A DNA stretch of 13,061 bases from Anaerolineales bacterium (GCA_018263655.1 JAANWY010000172.1:1-13061); one strand, 5' to 3'; positions 1-6,740 are shown, counted from the first letter of the stretch. Translations and numbers: made by a program. Notes: a model not told the origin generated them from the sequence alone.

Positions 1-243
1 TCAACTTGTTGAGGGTAAGGCTTCCAACAAGTTGGAACGTCCAATGCCCTCAGGTCAGCATCCAGGCACAATTCGCCGCTAAACCCACGTGAAAGATCAC
101 TGATCAGGTAGTCTCCAAAGTTTGAGGTGAACGCAAGGTTACGGACGCCTCAACTTGTTGAGGGTAAGGCTTCCAACAAGTTGGAACGTCCAATGCCCTC
201 ATTCAGCATCCAGGCACAATTCGCCGCTAGGTCTACGTGAAAG
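1..243. repeat. 95-bp direct repeat, two copies
   Basis: Positions 1-95 and 150-243 are nearly identical (149-bp period, differences at the TCAGCA junction and near the end). Each copy starts with two palindromes, TCAACTTGTTGA (1-12, 150-161) and CCAACAAGTTGG (24-35, 173-184), which can also pair with each other. I see no gene in 1-330. The units are too few and too far apart for a CRISPR array. They look like intergenic palindromic repeats related to modules at 12454-12521. Confidence 0.85.
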
Positions 244-294
244 CACCAGTCACTTGACTTATTTTGATGACATAGTGATATTGATGTACCATTG

Positions 295-357
295 GTTACT
301 GTTTACTGTTTACTGTTTACTGTTTACTGTTCACTGTTCACCGGTGACTGGTGACTG
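295..357. repeat. Heptamer tandem array (TTTACTG)
   Basis: The array has five or so TTTACTG-like 7-bp units, then TTCACTG and TTCACCG, then GTGACTG units, with a CACCGGTG palindrome where the pattern changes. It overlaps the 3' end of the lipid kinase gene and supplies its last codons and its TGA stop (331-333). Confidence 0.85.
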
Positions 358-1314
358 GACGAAGAGGTTGGCCGGCACATCCGTTGGAACCAAGAGTTTC
401 AAAGCGCGCGGAACCACTTCGAAGGAAATTGGCGTCGTCCCGATCGGCTCGGCATCGACGTGAACGGGCACCGGCTTGACTGTTTCGACAGACATGTGGC
501 GGATGTCGTGCGTTTCTATGTCCGGAAGGTGACGGGAGTTCCCGGCTAGCACTCTCAAGACGTGGCGCGCCAGGCTGAGCGGCCCCTGGCCCTCGAAGAT
601 GTAGGCATCCAGCCAGCCGTCGTCGAGGCGTGCGTGGGGTGCGATGCGCACGCTGCCGGCGTACAACTGAGCGTTCGAAACACCAACGAGGATCACTCGC
701 TCCTCCAGAACTCGTTCGTTGAACCGAATCGTCGCCCAGATGCCCGTATTGCGGCGTGCGGCGTCGAGGCCGGCAACCAGAAACGACCACGGCCCCAAGA
801 AGCGCTTTCTCTGACGCAGTCGCGTCTCCACTAACTGTGTCACGGCTGCATCAAAGCCCACGCCGGCCCACAACACAAAGTAGCGCGTCACCTCCGCGCC
901 GTCGCCGGCCGTCGCGACGGCGCGCCCGAGATCAATCCAGCGTTGCTCTCCCTCACACAGGCGTCGCGCCGCCGCCAGGGGGTCTGGGCGGTGAAGGGGT
1001 GTTGGCGTGGGAATCAACCCCAGCTCGGCCGCCAGAACGTTGCCGGTCCCCATCGGCAAGACGCCTAGCGCCACCTCGCTCTCTGCCAACGCATTCGCAG
1101 CGCCGTTCACGGTCCCGTCACCCCCGACCACCAGCACGACATCGGCGCCTTCGGCGACGGCCTGACGGGCGTACGTCGTGGCGTCGGTCGGCCCTTTGGT
1201 TTCGCGAACGACCAAAGTCCAACCTCGGTCAGTGAGGTACTTCACCGCCTCCAACACGCGCTGACGCCCGTCACGTTGGCCAGCCTTGGGATTGACAATC
1301 AAGTGAGCCTTCAT
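331..1314 (-). CDS. Diacylglycerol kinase family (YegS/DagK-like) lipid kinase
   Basis: Predicted soluble or membrane-associated lipid kinase of 327 aa, which would phosphorylate diacylglycerol or a related lipid using ATP. The N-terminus LIVNPKAG (residues 5-12), the nucleotide-binding GGDGTVN (64-70), LPMGTGN (86-92), GVGFDA (151-156) and the C-terminal IAPHARLDDGWLD stretch (about 224-236) are the family's usual landmarks in the usual order. I chose ATG 1314, or ATG 1323 three codons upstream; both lie just downstream of a TATAAT box. The frame stays open to 1398, but that extension reads through a heptamer array and would start upstream of the promoter. The C-terminal residues SPVTGEQ are encoded by another heptamer array, so the original end has probably been replaced. 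The gene is divergent from the PASTA kinase. The exact lipid substrate cannot be read from the sequence. Confidence 0.9.
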   Translation of the reverse strand: MKAHLIVNPKAGQRDGRQRVLEAVKYLTDRGWTLVVRETKGPTDATTYARQAVAEGADVVLVVGGDGTVNGAANALAESEVALGVLPMGTGNVLAAELGLIPTPTPLHRPDPLAAARRLCEGEQRWIDLGRAVATAGDGAEVTRYFVLWAGVGFDAAVTQLVETRLRQRKRFLGPWSFLVAGLDAARRNTGIWATIRFNERVLEERVILVGVSNAQLYAGSVRIAPHARLDDGWLDAYIFEGQGPLSLARHVLRVLAGNSRHLPDIETHDIRHMSVETVKPVPVHVDAEPIGTTPISFEVVPRALKLLVPTDVPANLFVQSPVTGEQ

Positions 1315-1345
1315 GATTCTCATGATCCGAATATCGACTGTGTAT

Positions 1346-1373
1346 ATTATAGACGGAAAACGGGAAACGTAAA
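1346..1373 (-). promoter_or_regulatory. Sigma-70-type promoter of the lipid kinase
   Basis: On the minus strand, TTTACG (1373-1368) and TATAAT (1351-1346) are separated by 16 bp. Transcription would start near 1339, leaving a short leader before ATG 1323 or 1314. The -35 box lies inside the heptamer array, so array changes could alter promoter strength. Confidence 0.55.
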
Positions 1374-1441
1374 GCGTGAAGCGCAAAACGTAAAACATGA
1401 AGCATAAAACGTAAAACGTGAAATGGAAAGCGTGAAACGCG
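1361..1441. repeat. Degenerate heptamer array (AAACGTR)
   Basis: About eleven 7-bp units of the type AAACGTA, AAGCGTG, AAACATG or AAACGTG run without interruption. The period matches the TTTACTG array at the other end of the lipid kinase gene, so that gene is bracketed by heptamer arrays. Confidence 0.75.
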
Positions 1442-1448
1442 GTGTTCC

Positions 1449-1487
1449 TTAGCTAGGGCCGGCAAGTTAGCTGGAGCCGGTCTCCTG
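1449..1487. repeat. Short direct repeat with GGTCTCCTG
   Basis: TTAGCTAGGGCCGG (1449-1462) and TTAGCTGGAGCCGG (1467-1480) form a direct repeat. The second copy runs into GGTCTCCTG (1479-1487), the same 9-mer that forms the core of the hairpin units at 3603-3670 and 6302-6416. It may be a decayed copy of that repeat. Confidence 0.45.
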
Positions 1488-1499
1488 CCCGTGCCCCTT

Positions 1500-1528
1500 T
1501 TGAGAAATCTTACCTCCCGATGTAAAAT
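1500..1528 (+). promoter_or_regulatory. Sigma-70-type promoter of the PASTA kinase
   Basis: TTGAGA (1500-1505) and TAAAAT (1523-1528) are 17 bp apart. Transcription would start near 1535, almost on an in-frame GTG at 1536. The kinase transcript could therefore be leaderless (GTG start) or have a leader of about 40 nt (ATG 1575). Confidence 0.6.
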
Positions 1529-1574
1529 AGGTAGCGTGGAACTTGGCAACATCGCGACACGTTGTCACAGTGTG

Positions 1575-3521
1575 ATGATGGATATTCAGTTTCGGGGAGC
1601 AACGACGTTGAGTTCAGCAGAGCAAGGCCCCCTCATCGGTGGACGTTACCGCCTGCTCGATAAGTTGGGCGAAGGCGGTATGGCCGAAGTCTGGCGGACC
1701 CGCGACACGACGTTGGGGCGGATCGTGGCCCTCAAGGTGTTGCGGCCACAGTACGGCAGCGACCCCGATTTCGTAATGCGGTTTCGCCGTGAGGCCCAGG
1801 CGGCTGCCAATCTGTCACATCCGAATATCGTGAACGTATTTGACATCGGTCAGGCCGACGGTCGTCACTACATCATCATGGAATACGTCGATGGACGGAG
1901 TCTGAAGGATCTGATTCGCGAGGGGCCGCTCTCTGTGGACCGCGCGCTGGATCTGCTGACGCAGACGGCCGAGGCCGTGGCCCACGCCCATCGCGCCGGC
2001 ATCATCCACCGCGATCTGAAACCACAGAACATCCTCGTGGCCCGCGATGGTCGCGTGAAGGTCACCGACTTCGGCATTGCGCGCGCCGTCTCGGCGGCGT
2101 CGGTCACGGAGACAGGCATCGTGCTGGGGACGGCCCACTACCTGGCGCCGGAACAGGCGGCCGGCGAGTCCACAACACCTGCCTCCGACGTCTACGCCCT
2201 GGGTGTGGTGGTGTACGAGATGTTGAGCGGCCGCCCCCCCTTCGACGCCGACAGCAGCGTTGGGATCGCCATGCAGCACTTGCAGGCGACGCCGGCGCCG
2301 ATTCAGCAACTGAACCCGCGCGTGCCGGCCTCGGTGGCCTCTGTTGTGAATCGCGCCATGGCTAAAGACCCGGCGCAGCGCTATCCGGATGCCGGCGAGC
2401 TGGCGGGCACGCTGCGCGCTTTGCGCGAGTGGGGTGAGCGGGCAACCGATGCCCAACCAGCGATTCGTCGACCGCCGGCTCGGCCAACGGCCCAGAAGCC
2501 GCCGGACCCTGGCCTCGACGCTATGGGCGTGCTGCTTGGCATTGTGGCCCTGGTGGCCATCGTTGGTTTGATCCCCCTATGGCGCACGGTCTACGAGGCG
2601 TACGTCGGCCCGGTCCCGTCGATCATCCCAGACATCCCTGGGCTCACGAACAACGCGCCGGCAGCCCTCACGCCCCCCCTTGAACCAATGCTGATCAAGG
2701 TGCCGAATGTCTTGGGCTTATCGCAGGCCGACGCTGAAGATCGGCTGCGTGCAGACGGTTTGCGGGCAGCGATTCGGGGTAGCAGCCCCCACGAAGATAT
2801 TCCTGTCTCCCACGTGATCCAGTCCGAGCCGGCGCCAGGGCGGCGCGTGGAACCGGACACGACGGTGGGCCTCGTCATCAGCAGCGGGCCGTCAGCGATT
2901 GAGCTCCCGGATGTGACGGGCCGGCCGGCGAACGCGGCCGAGCAGCAGTTGCGCGACGTCGGCTTCGACGTGCAGCGCGAGGAACGGTGGGGGGGAGACG
3001 TGCCGGCGGGCGCGGTCGTCTCACAAGTTCCCCAGGGGGGCGTTCGTGTTTCGCGCAGCAGTCGCGTGACCATCGTCGTCAGTACGGGCACCGTCATATC
3101 TCTCGACGCCAACCTGGGCGGTCAAATCGATCTGGTGGCGGCCGATCTGCCACGGCGCGCGTACCGGCCAGGGGAGGTTCTGCCCCTCACCTTGCGGTGG
3201 CGCGCCCAGCAGCAAATCGGCCAGAACTACGTGGTATTCGTCCACATCACACCCCCGAACGGACCGATTCTGTCGCAGGTCGACAGCCAACCCGTGGACG
3301 GCGGCTTCCCCACGTCGGCTTGGACGCCAGACCAAATCGTCTCGGACACCTACCGGCTGTCAATTCCGGACGGTGCGGCACCTGGCCCCTACCAGGTTCG
3401 AGTTGGCATGTATCCTCTGGGGCAGCCGGGGCTCGATCAGAGGTTGCCAGTCGTGGATGCCGGCCAAGCCGAGGAGACCCTCGACAGCTTGATCATCGCT
3501 GAGGTAGAGATTCGGCCGTAA
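1575..3521 (+). CDS. PASTA-domain Ser/Thr protein kinase with extracellular C-terminal beta-sandwich-like module
   Basis: Membrane-anchored Hanks-type kinase, 648 aa from ATG 1575. The kinase domain (about residues 24-285) has the glycine loop GEGGMA (32-37), the ATP-binding lysine in VALKVL (K54), HRD with catalytic D147, DFG at 165-167 and APE at 191-193. A Pro-rich linker precedes one membrane segment (about 316-336). Outside the cell are two PASTA repeats (about 373-438 and 441-505), which in this family bind muropeptides or lipid II. Residues 510-648 (AYRPGEVLPLTLRW onward) resemble a beta-rich module I associate with Chloroflexota membrane glycosyltransferases; this is inferred from pattern memory. 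Start is uncertain: GTG 1536 lies at the predicted transcription start, ATG 1575/1578 lack a clear Shine-Dalgarno. Probably senses wall or envelope state and phosphorylates cytoplasmic targets. Confidence 0.9.
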   Translation: MMDIQFRGATTLSSAEQGPLIGGRYRLLDKLGEGGMAEVWRTRDTTLGRIVALKVLRPQYGSDPDFVMRFRREAQAAANLSHPNIVNVFDIGQADGRHYIIMEYVDGRSLKDLIREGPLSVDRALDLLTQTAEAVAHAHRAGIIHRDLKPQNILVARDGRVKVTDFGIARAVSAASVTETGIVLGTAHYLAPEQAAGESTTPASDVYALGVVVYEMLSGRPPFDADSSVGIAMQHLQATPAPIQQLNPRVPASVASVVNRAMAKDPAQRYPDAGELAGTLRALREWGERATDAQPAIRRPPARPTAQKPPDPGLDAMGVLLGIVALVAIVGLIPLWRTVYEAYVGPVPSIIPDIPGLTNNAPAALTPPLEPMLIKVPNVLGLSQADAEDRLRADGLRAAIRGSSPHEDIPVSHVIQSEPAPGRRVEPDTTVGLVISSGPSAIELPDVTGRPANAAEQQLRDVGFDVQREERWGGDVPAGAVVSQVPQGGVRVSRSSRVTIVVSTGTVISLDANLGGQIDLVAADLPRRAYRPGEVLPLTLRWRAQQQIGQNYVVFVHITPPNGPILSQVDSQPVDGGFPTSAWTPDQIVSDTYRLSIPDGAAPGPYQVRVGMYPLGQPGLDQRLPVVDAGQAEETLDSLIIAEVEIRP

Positions 3522-3543
3522 ACTTCCATTTTGGTTGGACCCC

Positions 3544-3552
3544 TGCTATAAT
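3544..3552 (+). promoter_or_regulatory. Extended -10 promoter element downstream of the kinase
   Basis: TGCTATAAT is a perfect extended -10 starting 22 bp after the kinase stop, without a good -35. It would transcribe the repeat element at 3575-3790 and could supply ftsH with a leader of about 400 nt. I see no other convincing ftsH promoter; TAGAAT at 3929-3934 is a weaker candidate. Confidence 0.4.
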
Positions 3553-3574
3553 TCCTTCGCATATAGTGACCACC

Positions 3575-3790
3575 TTGACAATGTTAAATTGCCTGGTGTG
3601 TTGGGCGAGGGTCTCCTGACCGAGCCCGATTTGCCCCGGTGTGTTGGGCGAGGGTCTCCTGACCGAGCCCGATTCGCCCCTTCGACAGAGCTCAGGACGC
3701 CGCTCGGTCAGGCCTGCCTGTGCGGGGCACGCAGACAGGAGACCTTCGGCGATCAAAGGACTGTTTCTGAACCGAATGTGACATTGTCAA
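3575..3790. mobile_element. Inverted-repeat-bounded (MITE-like) element, copy 1
   Basis: TTGACAATGT (3575-3584) and its exact reverse complement (3781-3790) bound a 216-bp segment with no gene. Inside are two tandem copies (43-bp period) of a hairpin unit, GGGC-GAG-GGTC-TCCT-GACC-GA-GCCC (3603-3627 and 3646-3670). After these come a segment with CCTTCGACAGAGCTCAGGACG and an imperfect hairpin at 3711-3739. CAGGAGACC (3736-3744) is the core 9-mer in reverse. A second copy with related ends lies at 6274-6459. No transposase is present, so mobility is inferred. Confidence 0.6.
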
Positions 3791-3931
3791 ACTACTCGGG
3801 CACTTCGTGCCTACACAAGAAGAGACCGGAAAAGTGGGGTCGGTGGGGGCGGCCGCCCCCACCGACCCCACTTTTCCGCATTTCTCAACTACCCGGGCGA
3901 TAGCCCGGCTATCGCCCGGGCAGTTACGTAG
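3791..3931 (+). repeat. CGGCCG-centred palindromic repeat element, copy A
   Basis: Three hairpins in a row: GGCAC-TTC-GTGCC (3799-3811); a perfect 52-nt palindrome (3827-3878) centred on CGGCCG; and a 13-bp stem with a CCG loop (3892-3920), containing GCGATAGC-CCG-GCTATCGC. The flanks GTGCCTACACAAG and CCGCATTTCTCAAC recur in the copies at 6741-6857 (inverted) and 8013-8098. It fills the gap upstream of ftsH and could terminate or attenuate read-through from the kinase. Confidence 0.85.
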
Positions 3932-3957
3932 AATAGAGAAAAAACGCTCTCTTCATT

Positions 3958-3987
3958 GGAGGGACATAATGCGGAGGGACATAATGC
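3958..3987 (+). promoter_or_regulatory. Duplicated ribosome binding site and start codon of ftsH
   Basis: The 15-mer GGAGGGACATAATGC occurs twice in perfect tandem (3958-3972 and 3973-3987). Each copy has a strong Shine-Dalgarno (GGAGGG) five bases before an ATG, and both ATGs (3969 and 3984) are in the ftsH frame. Either could initiate; the products differ by five residues. Confidence 0.85.
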
Positions 3988-5870
3988 GTGGCTCAGGACG
4001 GTTCCGGAACGGGATCATATGGTTATTGGTTTTCGTTGCTGTTGGAGCACTGCTGTATAACTTCATGCCCACAGACAACACAAAGACAATTGCTCTGACG
4101 GAGATGGCCGGCGCTATCAGAGCTGGCCAAGTCGCCGAAATTCGGGTGAACGGCGACGAATTGCGTATCAAGCGCGATGGCTCCCAGACAGAAGTGGTTG
4201 CTCACGAAGTGGTTGCTCACAAGGAGCGCGAAGCCAGTATTTTCGATGTCTTGGACAATTTGGGCGTGACCGAGCAGGTCCTGGAAGAGCAAAACGTGGA
4301 AATCATCATCGAGGACCCCAGTCGCTGGGGAGGCTTGATGACGTTGGCGTCAGGGGTTCTGCCCTTGCTTTTCTTCGGTGGGCTCATCTTCTTCATGATG
4401 CGCCAGGCCCGGGTGGGGGGCGGTCAGGCCCTCTCCTTTGGCAAGAGCAAGGCGCGCATGTTCAGCGGCGATAAGCCGACGGTGACCTTCGAGGATGTAG
4501 CCGGCGTCGAGGAAGCCAAGCAGGAGTTGGCTGAGGTCATAGACTTCCTGCGTGAGCCCGAGAAGTTCATCGCCCTGGGGGCCCGTATCCCCAAGGGGGT
4601 GCTCATGGTTGGGCCACCGGGCTGTGGCAAGACCCTCATGGCGCGAGCTGTGGCCGGTGAGGCCGACGTGCCCTTCTTCTCCATCTCCGGCTCCGAATTC
4701 GTGGAGATGTTTGTGCGTTTGCTCTCGCTCGTCGTGCGCGATCTGTTCGATCAGGCCAAGAAGCACTCGCCCTGCATCGTATTCATCGACGAGATCGATG
4801 CTGTGGGCCGGCATCGGGGCGCCGGTCTAGGTGGTTCGCACGACGAGCGAGAGCAAACGCTGAATCAGATCCTGGTGGAGATGGACGGCTTCGACACCGA
4901 CACCAACGTAATCATCATCGCCGCAACCAACCGACCCGACATCCTGGATCCGGCGCTGCTGCGACCGGGCCGGGTTGACCGGCGCGTAGTCGTCGATCGA
5001 CCACATATGAAGGGCCGGCGGAAGATTCTGGAGATCCACGCTCGAGGAAAACCGCTGGGGCGGGATGTGGAGCTGGACGTAATTGCGAAACAGACGCCCG
5101 GGTTTAGTGGCGCGGACCTCGAAAACTTGGTGAACGAAGCGGCGATACTGGCAGCCAGGCGCGATGGCAAAAGTATCACGATGGAGGACTTCGAGGAAGC
5201 TACCGAGAAGGTGCTCAAGGGTCCGGAGCGGAAGAACCGCGTGATCAGCGACGAGGAGCGCGAGATCATCGCTTACCACGAGGCCGGCCATGCGTTGGTT
5301 CTCAAAATGCTGCCGAATACCGATCCCGTGCACAAGATAACCATCGTGAGCCGAGGGTCTGCCCTGGGGTATGTCAGGCCCCTTCCCGAGCGAGATGAGT
5401 ATCTGCACAGTACAGCGAAGCTGAAGGACGAAATCGCCGTGTCGCTGGGCGGCCGAGTGGCCGAAGAGCTGGTTTTCGGCGACATGACGAACGGCGCCAA
5501 CGAGGACTTGGAGCGCGTGACGAAGACGGCTCGATCAATGGTGACCCAATACGGGATGAGCGAGGCGTTAGGGCCGCTTCAGTTTGGCGACCGAGACGAA
5601 TTGGTCTTCTTGGGCAAAGAAATTGGCGAGCAGCGCAACTACAGTGACGCCATGGCCGAACTCATCGACGCCGAGGTCAGACGCATTGTCGCCGAGGCCT
5701 ATGAGTGTGCCCGTGAACTTCTGAGCGAGCATGAGGGAGCGTTGCACAGGATTGCGCAACACCTGATGGACGTGGAAACGATGTCAGGTGAAGAGCTGGA
5801 TGAATTGCTGGCACCGCTTCTGGAGCCGGCGCCGGCCGGCCAGGCCGGCGCCGCCCCCACACCCGCATAG
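3969..5870 (+). CDS. ftsH: ATP-dependent zinc metalloprotease FtsH with altered pore loop
   Basis: Membrane AAA+ protease that extracts and degrades membrane and cytoplasmic proteins as a hexamer; 633 aa, a normal length. Membrane segments at about 14-31 and 121-143 flank the extracytoplasmic domain. Walker A is GPPGCGKT (215-222), Walker B VFIDEID (271-277), the second region of homology ends in LLRPGRVDR (330-338), and the zinc site is HEAGH (437-441) with a likely third ligand D513. The oddity is residues 248-258, FVRLLSLVVRD, where the family has FVGVGASRVRD: the pore-loop Gly and conserved GASR are gone. The DNA for this stretch is an exact reverse complement of 4837-4860. A 15-bp tandem duplication (4191-4220) gives EVVAH twice. 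The pore change may cripple translocation; another ftsH may exist in the genome. The thioesterase gene follows 11 bp later. Confidence 0.93.
   Translation: MRRDIMRGSGRFRNGIIWLLVFVAVGALLYNFMPTDNTKTIALTEMAGAIRAGQVAEIRVNGDELRIKRDGSQTEVVAHEVVAHKEREASIFDVLDNLGVTEQVLEEQNVEIIIEDPSRWGGLMTLASGVLPLLFFGGLIFFMMRQARVGGGQALSFGKSKARMFSGDKPTVTFEDVAGVEEAKQELAEVIDFLREPEKFIALGARIPKGVLMVGPPGCGKTLMARAVAGEADVPFFSISGSEFVEMFVRLLSLVVRDLFDQAKKHSPCIVFIDEIDAVGRHRGAGLGGSHDEREQTLNQILVEMDGFDTDTNVIIIAATNRPDILDPALLRPGRVDRRVVVDRPHMKGRRKILEIHARGKPLGRDVELDVIAKQTPGFSGADLENLVNEAAILAARRDGKSITMEDFEEATEKVLKGPERKNRVISDEEREIIAYHEAGHALVLKMLPNTDPVHKITIVSRGSALGYVRPLPERDEYLHSTAKLKDEIAVSLGGRVAEELVFGDMTNGANEDLERVTKTARSMVTQYGMSEALGPLQFGDRDELVFLGKEIGEQRNYSDAMAELIDAEVRRIVAEAYECARELLSEHEGALHRIAQHLMDVETMSGEELDELLAPLLEPAPAGQAGAAPTPA
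4715..4860. repeat. 24-bp perfect inverted repeat inside ftsH
   Basis: Bases 4715-4738 are the exact reverse complement of 4837-4860, with 98 bp between them. The downstream arm encodes the normal HDEREQTL segment, so it is the likely donor. The upstream arm overwrites the pore-loop codons without changing length or frame. A 24-bp match is far beyond chance, so the upstream arm was copied from the other strand, either in the cell or as an assembly or amplification artefact. Confidence 0.9.
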
Positions 5871-5881
5871 GCGATGAGAAA

Positions 5882-6277
5882 ATGGAGCATCTTGAGATTG
5901 GGCTCGCCGGCGAAGTGCGGCGAGAAGTTGAAGTCTGTCACACAGCGCAGCATCTAGGCAGTGGTGACGTGCAGGTTCTCGCCACCCCGGTGATGATCGC
6001 GCTGATGGAAGAAGCAGCCGTCGCAGCTGTCGATCACCGGCTTCCTGAAGGGCAGCGAACTGTTGGCGTGCACCTCGACGTGCAGCACACGGCGCCAACG
6101 CCCGTCGGTATGGACGTGACCGCTCGGGCCGAACTCACCAACATCGACGGACGGGTCCTGACCTTCCAGGTGGTTGTCAGCGATACACAGGAACAGGTCG
6201 GTGCTGGTACGCACAAGCGGGCCATCATCGACGTTGCACGCTTCCAAGACCGGATCGCCAAGAAACAGGCCGGCTAG
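5882..6277 (+). CDS. FlK-like hot-dog fold thioesterase family protein
   Basis: Small cytoplasmic protein of 131 aa, predicted to hydrolyse an acyl-CoA thioester. It matches the thioesterase family that includes fluoroacetyl-CoA thioesterase FlK. T35 in LATPVM, E43 in LMEEAA and H69 in DVQHTAP have the same spacing (8 and 26 residues) as the FlK catalytic residues Thr42, Glu50 and His76. The rest of the pattern, a beta-strand GVHLDVQHTAPTPVG and a final QVVVSDTQEQVGAGTHKRAII strand pair, fits a single hot-dog domain. It starts 11 bp after the ftsH stop and is probably co-transcribed, although no strong Shine-Dalgarno is visible. The real substrate is unknown; most relatives are not fluoroacetyl-CoA specific. 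The TAG stop lies at the left edge of a repeat element. Confidence 0.8.
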   Translation: MEHLEIGLAGEVRREVEVCHTAQHLGSGDVQVLATPVMIALMEEAAVAAVDHRLPEGQRTVGVHLDVQHTAPTPVGMDVTARAELTNIDGRVLTFQVVVSDTQEQVGAGTHKRAIIDVARFQDRIAKKQAG

Positions 6278-6459
6278 CTTGACAGTGCACATTCCGTTGC
6301 TGTGGCCGGTCTCCTGACCGCGCCACGGGTGTCACACTCCGCTGCTGTGGCCGGTCTCCTGACCGCGCCACGGGTGTCACATTCCGCTGCTGTGGCCGGT
6401 CTCCTGACCGCGCCACGGCGGGGTGTAGACCCTTGTCTAATGTGACATTGTCAAGCTAG
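6274..6459. mobile_element. Inverted-repeat-bounded (MITE-like) element, copy 2
   Basis: The ends CTAGCTTGACAGTGCACATT (6274-6293) and, on the other strand, CTAGCTTGACAATGTCACAT and one further T (6459-6439) are inverted repeats differing by one substitution and one gap. CTAG at both outer edges may be a target duplication. Inside are three tandem 45-bp units, each with a hairpin GTGGC-CGGTC-TCCT-GACCG-C-GCCAC (6302-6326, 6347-6371, 6392-6416). The element exactly fills the space between the stops of two convergent genes, so it may act as a two-way terminator. Confidence 0.65.
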
Positions 6460-6714
6460 TCACACAGTCTCGGGGCCCGACACCCTTTTCGCTTCCCAGC
6501 GCAGTTGCGCAGGATCGAACCGCAACTCGAATGTCCGGGGGCCCGATATCATCACCAGCACGTGGTGCAGGCCCTCGTCGTCCGTCCACTGCCGGCCCAC
6601 ATCGGTGACCGGCCACTGCTGCCCACCCCATACGAACGTCTGGGGCCGGATGCGGCCTTCCAAGTCGAATGTCGCTCTTACGGCTGTGGGATTCCAATCT
6701 GACGGTTTTTCCAT
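6460..6714 (-). CDS. Small conserved-type hypothetical protein
   Basis: An 84-aa acidic-to-neutral soluble protein I do not firmly recognise. The pattern FVWGGQQWPVTDVGRQW followed by HHVLVMISGPRTFELRFD and LRWEAKRV suggests a compact all-beta domain. It resembles small Trp-rich domains such as those of the DUF6504 type, but this is a weak impression only. ATG 6714 is preceded by the Shine-Dalgarno AGAGGT (6726-6721) at six bases, which supports a real gene. It is convergent with the thioesterase and separated from it only by repeat element copy 2. Upstream it borders palindromic repeat copy B. Confidence 0.7.
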   Translation of the reverse strand: MEKPSDWNPTAVRATFDLEGRIRPQTFVWGGQQWPVTDVGRQWTDDEGLHHVLVMISGPRTFELRFDPAQLRWEAKRVSGPETV

Positions 6715-6740
6715 TGCGCTACCTCTTTATAGTTAAGTAC

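Noticed and set aside
1..243. Direct repeats as a CRISPR or attachment-site pair
   Set aside because: There are only two long copies 149 bp apart, with palindromes inside and no integrase or cas gene nearby.
756..1235. Plus-strand Arg/Pro-rich open frame opposite the lipid kinase
   Set aside because: It is antisense to conserved lipid kinase motifs and its composition is typical of a shadow frame.
1815..2456. Long open frame on the minus strand opposite the kinase domain
   Set aside because: It is antisense to a conserved kinase domain, its translation is low-complexity His/Arg-rich, and it has no recognisable motifs.
3807..3968. N-terminal extension of ftsH through the palindromic element
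   Set aside because: It would encode the palindrome as protein and ignore two strong Shine-Dalgarno/ATG pairs at 3958-3987; FtsH normally starts just before its first membrane helix.
4827..5408. Long open frame on the minus strand opposite ftsH
   Set aside because: It is a shadow of the conserved FtsH coding sequence in a GC-rich gene, with no ribosome binding site or domain.
6298..6420. Three 45-bp tandem repeats as a CRISPR array, or as a 15-residue-repeat protein on the minus strand
   Set aside because: The repeats are directly tandem with no variable spacers. The open frame exists only because 45 is a multiple of three; it has no ribosome binding site and lies inside a repeat element.
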